Shown: positions 6,331 through 10,239 of the stretch, one piece after another
Layout: every line of letters begins with the position of its first letter
Position numbering within the stretch: position 1 is the first letter of the stretch
Assembly: GCA_022563655.1 (NCBI GenBank)
Contig: JADFMW010000080.1
Coordinates: 1-10,239, forward strand
DNA from: Pseudomonadota bacterium
Lineage (GTDB): Bacteria > Pseudomonadota > Alphaproteobacteria > JAAXGF01
Direction of reading: 5' to 3'
DNA: 10,239 bases
Position numbers and translations under genes: made by a program
The notes under the pieces: model-generated
Told to the model about the DNA's origin: nothing
Seen by the model: only the letters and a program-made list of their open reading frames with translations
The model's database searches: none

Positions 6331-7179
6331 ATGGCTGATCATACCTCTAAATCCGACGAACGTGATCTCCCGCGGGGCAAAAAGTGGGGGAAATACGCCC
6401 GCGGGGCGCTGCAAGCCGCGGGCGTTGTGCCCTTCGCCGGGGGCCTGTTCTCGGCGGCTGCGGGTCGCTGGTCTGAGCATGAGCAGGAGCGAGTAAACGA
6501 GTTCTTACGCGGTTGGCTCCACATGCTTAGGGACGAGCTGCGGGAGAAACAGCGTACGATGGCGGAAATCGTAACCCGCCTCGACATGCACGACGAACGG
6601 ATAGCCGCGCGCGTGCGATCAGACGAATATCAGTCGTTACTCAAGAAGGCATTCAGGAACTGGGCAGGCACCGAGAGCGCAAAGAAGCAGGAGTTCATCC
6701 GCAACATCTTGAACAACGCAGCTGCAACGGACCTGACCTCTGATGACGTGGTGAGCTTGTTCATAGACTGGCTTCATACGTACTCGGAGTTCCACTTCGC
6801 GGTGATTGCCGACATCTATACTAATCCCGGCGCCACCCGAGAAGAAATATGGCGGCGGCTCGGCAAGGGCTCGCCCCGGGAGGATTCGGCCGAGGCTGAC
6901 CTGTACAAGCTCCTATTCCGAGACCTCTCCACAGGAGGCGTCATTCGCCAACACCGTGAGACGGATTACGCGGGAAACTTCATCACCCGGCAGCAGCCGA
7001 AGGGCTCGCGTCGCCGCACAAGTGGCAGGGAGATGACATCGGCGTTCGACGACGAGAAGCAATATGAGCTTACCGCGCTCGGACAGCAATTCGTGCACTA
7101 CGCGATGCAAGAGCTGACGTCCAAAATCGAATACCATGCGGACGTGGAAATGGAAAAGGACGACGAGGATGGCAGGTAA
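6331..7179 (+). CDS. Island gene 1: uncharacterised helical protein with hydrophobic N-terminal segment and winged-helix-like C-terminus
   Basis: A 282-aa protein I cannot assign to a named family. After a basic N-terminus, residues 25-45 (GALQAAGVVPFAGGLFSAAA) are hydrophobic and glycine/alanine-rich, possibly an amphipathic or membrane-touching helix. Residues 47-130 are charged long helices (WSEHEQERV...EKQRTMAEIV...SLLKKAFRNWAG). Residues 150-262 look like a winged helix: FHFAVIADIYTNPGATREEIWRRLG, LYKLLFRDLSTGGVIRQ, and a closing YELTALGQQFVHYAM helix. The order of parts loosely recalls Abi-alpha (DUF4393) proteins, but that needs a profile search. The ATG at 6331 gives a natural MAD start although its ribosome binding site is weak; in-frame ATG 6247 or TTG 6232 would add 28 or 33 residues of poor coding character. 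It overlaps gene 2 by 11 bp. GC is clearly lower than in the flanks. Confidence 0.85.
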   Translation: MADHTSKSDERDLPRGKKWGKYARGALQAAGVVPFAGGLFSAAAGRWSEHEQERVNEFLRGWLHMLRDELREKQRTMAEIVTRLDMHDERIAARVRSDEYQSLLKKAFRNWAGTESAKKQEFIRNILNNAAATDLTSDDVVSLFIDWLHTYSEFHFAVIADIYTNPGATREEIWRRLGKGSPREDSAEADLYKLLFRDLSTGGVIRQHRETDYAGNFITRQQPKGSRRRTSGREMTSAFDDEKQYELTALGQQFVHYAMQELTSKIEYHADVEMEKDDEDGR

Positions 7180-7786
7180 CGAGGACCCTATGTTTTGGGA
7201 ACTAGACTGGCATTCGGCGGTTGAGTACCAGAAGCAGGAACTTTGTCGAAGAGTCGATAGTATGTCCGCAGAAGATTTCGGTAAAGGAACCTTGGATGAA
7301 CTAGCCAAGAGGTTCGCTGCTGAATTCGCGCTTGAGCCGCCCACGATATTCCCGGAGAACATCGAGGTTAGCCATCGCGAGGTGGAGATCGACATAAGCG
7401 GCGCACGACACCGCGATTTCTCGCGGCGCGGACCGCACTACATGAAGGGAACGGCCATTGACGTTCGGCTTCCCTTCGAAGGCGACAAAGAGATGTTTCG
7501 GGTCAAACCCTCGACGTTCAACTACAGTCCGCCGCGCGGCCAAGCCAAGCGCGAGCACGTCGAGTTCACGATCCAGGGGGTCAACCTGACGAAGGAGCAG
7601 GTGAAAGCCGAGATTGACGAACGCGTGATGGCAATTAGCGAGTACCTCAACTTTCAGGCGAAGAGCATCGGCAACTTTCCGAACGAAATTCGCCAGGTGG
7701 CCTATCAGGCCCTTGAGCAGCGGCAGAAAAAGCTTCATGCGGACACTGACATGATTTCGGGGCTGGGGTATCGAGTCCGTGAATAG
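7169..7786 (+). CDS. Island gene 2: uncharacterised protein with beta-rich core and helical C-terminus
   Basis: A 205-aa cytosolic-looking protein with no signal peptide or membrane segment and no family I can name with confidence. Residues 10-55 are helical. Residues 65-137 are rich in beta-type strands and hold the most conserved-looking part, GTAIDVRLPFEGDKEMF followed by KPSTFNYSPPRG (about 94-124). Residues 139-192 are long helices (TKEQVKAEIDERVMAI..., ALEQRQKKLHAD) ending in a short GLGYRVRE tail. No catalytic motif is evident. The start at ATG 7169 is supported by AAGGA at 7156-7160, eight bases upstream. It overlaps the end of gene 1 by 11 bp, which implies translational coupling and probably a physical partnership. 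An upstream in-frame ATG at 7136 lacks comparable support. I would look for this family beside effector or sensor genes in defence islands; that is inference. Confidence 0.87.
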   Translation: MAGNEDPMFWELDWHSAVEYQKQELCRRVDSMSAEDFGKGTLDELAKRFAAEFALEPPTIFPENIEVSHREVEIDISGARHRDFSRRGPHYMKGTAIDVRLPFEGDKEMFRVKPSTFNYSPPRGQAKREHVEFTIQGVNLTKEQVKAEIDERVMAISEYLNFQAKSIGNFPNEIRQVAYQALEQRQKKLHADTDMISGLGYRVRE

Positions 7787-7818
7787 AATTGAAGCCTCCA
7801 GAAAGGGAAGCATAACTC

Positions 7819-8364
7819 GTGGTAGATGAGCAAAACAGCCAAAACAGCGATCCATCGGGAGAGACTGAATCGACCGCCGTTTCTGTGTCGAAGAGGCGCG
7901 ACCTTCGGCAAAAGTTTCTCCGCCTCTTTTTGAGAATGATGCCGGTTCCCTTCTTGCCCGGCCCTGAACTTTATGATCTTGTTCAGTCTTTCACCCGCAC
8001 AGAGAAGGACCTTGATCGTGAGATAGACGATGCGATCCAGGCACTTCAAAAATCAGGAACGCTTATTGAAAACATTGAATCACGTTTGGAAGAGCGGACT
8101 AAGAAACTTCGTGACCTTCAGAATGAATATACGCAATATAAGGAACTTTCGAAAGTGACACAGGAACAAGCAAAAGCATTTTCGTTTCATCTGGAAAAGG
8201 TTCTCGTCCGAAAGAGAGGTGGGGAGCGCATGTTCGCATTCTTCCTCAGCATTGCGTCGGGCATCGTGGTGTTTGTTTTAGGGGTCATTTTTTCGACAGA
8301 TATTCAGAGGGTTATTTCGTGGATAGCTGGGTTGGTTGGAGCTGGCGGGCCTACCCCACCTTAG
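7819..8364 (+). CDS. Island gene 3: coiled-coil protein with a C-terminal membrane anchor
   Basis: A 181-aa protein. The first 24 residues are polar and low-complexity (S/E/N/Q-rich). Residues 25-48 form a basic, hydrophobic stretch. Residues 58-130 show heptad-like helices (LDREIDDAIQALQKSG, IENIESRLEERTKKLRDLQ, then EYTQYKELSKVTQEQAKAF), a likely coiled coil. Residues 138-158 (FAFFLSIASGIVVFVLGVIF) are a clear transmembrane helix preceded by KRGGER, which by the positive-inside rule puts the coiled coil in the cytosol. A short amphipathic helix follows. The start is GTG 7819, supported by AAAGGGAAG eight to nine bases upstream; 32 bp separate it from gene 2. It is the most AT-rich gene here (24 G/C in the 60 bases from 8041). 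It could be the membrane-bound sensor or effector of the operon (inferred). I see no strong terminator after it. Confidence 0.86.
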   Translation: MVDEQNSQNSDPSGETESTAVSVSKRRDLRQKFLRLFLRMMPVPFLPGPELYDLVQSFTRTEKDLDREIDDAIQALQKSGTLIENIESRLEERTKKLRDLQNEYTQYKELSKVTQEQAKAFSFHLEKVLVRKRGGERMFAFFLSIASGIVVFVLGVIFSTDIQRVISWIAGLVGAGGPTPP

Positions 8365-8640
8365 CCGCTGTGCTGTCCATTTGCCCTCATTATTACGGCT
8401 TGCTCCTTGCATCGCGTGCCACAAGGTGCCGCAGCTCGGCCGCCGGGGCTTGAACGCGGCGGCCCGGGCAGCTCCAGCTCCCAGTAGGTCTCGCCTGTTT
8501 CATGGCGGCGCGTATTCTGGCGCGACTGGTGGCTGACGCGATCCAGAGCGCCCGCGGAGGCCGACGGGGAGGGCCGAACGTCGGCCGGCCGCCACGCGGC
8601 CAGTACGCACTCGCGGTAGGTCTCGCTCCGAAACAAGTTA
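8365..8640. other. GC-rich block between the island operon and the right repeat; possible gene remnant
   Basis: GC returns to the flanking level here, yet the block has no counterpart beside the left repeat. A minus-strand frame from 8636 downwards is open (FRSETYRECVLAAWRPADVRP..., later GETYWELELPGP), and another minus frame ends AAELRHLVARDARSKP before a stop near 8400, so a frameshifted remnant of a GC-rich gene is possible. The 11-mer GTAGGTCTCGC occurs at 8484-8494 and 8616-8626, corresponding to the two ETY-E stretches. I recognise no family and see no complete gene. Confidence 0.3.
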
Positions 8641-8828
8641 GGGCTGGCTCAAGATCCACGCGCTCTATCACCTCGGCGTCTCGCCCGAGCGCCTGGCGCG
8701 GATCTACTACGCCGAACGGTCCGCCGCGGCGTCGACGCCCCGGTCGTAGGCCAGGCGGGGCCTGGTTCTCGTTCGGGAATTCTTCGGCAAAGGGCCACGA
8801 GCGGCCCAGAGGATACCGCGCCGCCGGC
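8641..8828. repeat. Right copy of island-flanking direct repeat
   Basis: This is a same-orientation copy of 5838-6053 and begins sharply at GGGCTGGCTCAAG. It ends about 12 bp before the ftsK stop. It lacks the first 37 codons of the small ORF and the internal 27-bp duplication. Hairpins are kept in the same places: CCAGGC-GGG-GCCTGG (8751-8765) and TTCTCG-TT-CGGGAA (8766-8779, one G-T pair). Confidence 0.9.
8642..8749 (+). pseudogene. Headless duplicate of the small ORF (3' half only)
   Basis: This encodes 35 residues (GWLKIHALYHLGVSPERLARIYY onward) matching residues 38-72 of the 72-aa ORF with four substitutions (P48L, P61A, Q63R, A64S) and the same TAG stop. An in-frame TAG (8639-8641) sits directly before the first codon, and there is no start. 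Four of the eight base changes within the coding part are silent. Confidence 0.7.
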
Positions 8829-8840
8829 GCGTCCGGGGCT

Positions 8841-10239
8841 TCAGTCGTGGCGGTCGTCGGCGATGTCGCCGACGAGCACCTCGCGCCTGCCGACGTGGTT
8901 GGCGCGGCTCACCACGCCCTCGGCCTCCATGCGCTCGATGATGCGCGCGGCGCGGTTGTAGCCGATCTGCAGGTGGCGCTGAATGAAGCTGGTCGAGGCC
9001 TTGCGCTCGCGGCAGGCCAGCGCCACCGCCTGGTCGTAGAGCAGGTCGTCCTCGCCGTTGCCCCCGAGCCGGGGGGCCGGGCCGAAATCCTCCTCGGTGA
9101 CCTCGTCGATGTACTCGGGCGTGCCCTGGGTCTTGAGGAAGGCGACGACGCGCGCGACCTCGGCCTCGCTGACGTACGGCCCGTGGACGCGGGTGACGCG
9201 CCCGGCGGACGACATGTACAGCATGTCGCCGTCGCCGAGCAGCTGCTCGGCGCCCTGCTCGCCCAGGATCGTGCGGCTGTCGATCTTCGAGGTCACCTGG
9301 AAGCTGATGCGGGTGGAGAAGTTCGCCTTGATGGTGCCGGTGATGACGTCGACCGACGGCCGCTGCGTTGCCATGATCAGGTGGATCCCGGCGGCGCGCG
9401 CCATCTGCGCCAGGCGCTGGATCGTGCCCTCGACCTCCCTGCCGGCGAGCAGCATGAGATCGGCCATCTCGTCGACGATCACGACGATGTGGGGCAGGGG
9501 CTCGCTGGGCAGCTCCTGATCCTCGAACACCGGCTTGCCGGTCTCGCGGTCGAACCCGGTCTGGACGCGGCGCGTCAACGGCCCGCCGGTCGAGCGGGTC
9601 TCGGCCAGGCGCTTGTTGTAGCTCGCAATGTTGCGCACGCCGAGGTGCGACAGGACGCGGTAACGGTTTTCCATCTCGCGCACGGTCCACTTCAGCGCCG
9701 TCACCGCCGTGGCCGCATCGGTGACCACGGGGGCCAGGAGGTGTGGGATGTCGTCGTAGACCGAGAGCTCGAGCATCTTCGGGTCGATCAGGATGAACTT
9801 GCACTGATCGGGCGGCAGCCGGAAGACGAGCGACAGGATCATGGAGTTGATCGCCACCGACTTGCCCGATCCGGTGGTGCCGGCGACCAGCATGTGCGGC
9901 ATGCGCGCGAGGTCGCACATCACCGGCGCGCCGCCGATATCCTTGCCCAGCGCAAGCGTAAGCCGCGCCGCCGTGCTCTCGTAGTCGGGCGAGGACAGCA
10001 GCTCGCGGAGGTAGACGGTCTCGCGCTGGGCGCTGGGCAGCTCGATGCCGATCACGCTGCGCCCGGGGATGAGGGCGACGCGCACCGACACCGCGCTCAT
10101 CGAGCGGGCGATGTCGTCGGCCAGGCCGATCACGCGCGACGACTTGGTGCCCGGCACCGGCTCGAGCTCGTAGAGCGTGACGACCGGGCCGGGGTGGACC
10201 TTGACGATCTCGCCGCGCACGCCGAAATCGTCGAGCACC
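8841..10239 (-). CDS. ftsK: DNA translocase FtsK, C-terminal motor and gamma domain (partial, N-terminus outside window)
   Basis: FtsK is the septum-anchored hexameric ATPase that pumps DNA during cell division and activates XerCD at dif. The visible 466 codons cover the motor and the C-terminal gamma domain; the membrane domain and linker lie off the right edge. The alpha region starts with VLDDFGVRGEIVKVHPGPVV. Walker A GTTGSGKS is at 9858-9881, Walker B IVVIVDEMADLM at about 9453-9488, followed by MATQRPSVDVITG and KANFSTRISFQV. The gamma winged helix (STSFIQRHLQIGYNRAARIIERMEAEGVVS) is intact near the end. The protein closes with VGDIADDRHD and stops at 8843-8841. The sequence is of alphaproteobacterial type. 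The gene ends about 12 bp from the right island repeat; lolA, its frequent downstream neighbour in proteobacteria, is not here. Confidence 0.98.
   Translation of the reverse strand, partial: VLDDFGVRGEIVKVHPGPVVTLYELEPVPGTKSSRVIGLADDIARSMSAVSVRVALIPGRSVIGIELPSAQRETVYLRELLSSPDYESTAARLTLALGKDIGGAPVMCDLARMPHMLVAGTTGSGKSVAINSMILSLVFRLPPDQCKFILIDPKMLELSVYDDIPHLLAPVVTDAATAVTALKWTVREMENRYRVLSHLGVRNIASYNKRLAETRSTGGPLTRRVQTGFDRETGKPVFEDQELPSEPLPHIVVIVDEMADLMLLAGREVEGTIQRLAQMARAAGIHLIMATQRPSVDVITGTIKANFSTRISFQVTSKIDSRTILGEQGAEQLLGDGDMLYMSSAGRVTRVHGPYVSEAEVARVVAFLKTQGTPEYIDEVTEEDFGPAPRLGGNGEDDLLYDQAVALACRERKASTSFIQRHLQIGYNRAARIIERMEAEGVVSRANHVGRREVLVGDIADDRHD

Noticed and set aside
9492..9499. GGGCAGGG, matching the KOPS pattern GGGNAGGG, inside ftsK
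   Set aside because: A single match in GC-rich DNA is expected by chance, and one site says nothing about genome-wide skew.
8707..9918. 403-aa minus-strand frame overlapping ftsK
   Set aside because: It is a shadow of the ftsK frame on the same strand, Arg/Pro-rich with no motifs; FtsK Walker A and B motifs lie in the other frame.

Overview
The window looks like the chromosome of a high-GC alphaproteobacterium. The FtsK C-terminal half, the LolA homologue, the DinF-type MATE transporter and the OsmC/DUF488 pair all read as that kind of protein, and codons in the flanking genes strongly prefer G or C at the third position. This is inference from sequence character; no database search was possible.

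Layout from the left. (1) Positions 1-2092, minus: most of a molybdopterin-binding large subunit of the xanthine dehydrogenase / CoxL family, with its C-terminus outside the window. (2) A divergent GC-rich gap (2093-2288), then a rightward pair: a LolA-family periplasmic lipoprotein carrier and a MATE efflux transporter (to 4421). (3) A convergent leftward pair: OsmC-family protein, then a DUF488 protein (5455 back to 4435). (4) A complete tRNA-Gln(UUG) at 5615-5688, followed by a small unrecognised high-GC ORF (72 aa). (5) A compositionally different island, about 6054-8640. (6) The C-terminal part of the DNA translocase FtsK, minus strand, running off the right edge.

The island is the most interesting part. 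It is flanked by a direct repeat of about 190-215 bp (5838-6053 and 8641-8828), roughly 92% identical over its first 120 bp. The left copy contains the 3' half of the 72-aa ORF, and the right copy is a headless duplicate of the same half lying directly against the ftsK 3' end. Between the repeats lies a tight three-gene rightward operon: a 282-aa protein with a small hydrophobic N-terminal segment, helices and a winged-helix-like C-terminus; a 205-aa protein with a beta-rich centre and a helical C-terminus, overlapping the first gene by 11 bp; and a 181-aa coiled-coil protein with one C-terminal membrane helix. GC falls from well above 65% in the flanks to about 57% in a sampled line of gene 1 and 40% in a sampled line of gene 3. 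No integrase, transposase or tRNA-derived attachment site is visible. I recognise no characterised family in any of the three. The layout (recently acquired, coupled cytosolic plus membrane-anchored proteins, direct-repeat flanks, near a tRNA) suits an uncharacterised membrane-associated defence or stress module, but that is inference.

The remaining genes are ordinary chromosomal functions: small-molecule oxidation, lipoprotein sorting, drug/toxin efflux, peroxide detoxification, translation and chromosome segregation. One point of gene order stands out: lolA, which commonly sits just downstream of ftsK in proteobacteria, is here about 5.8 kb away on the opposite strand.
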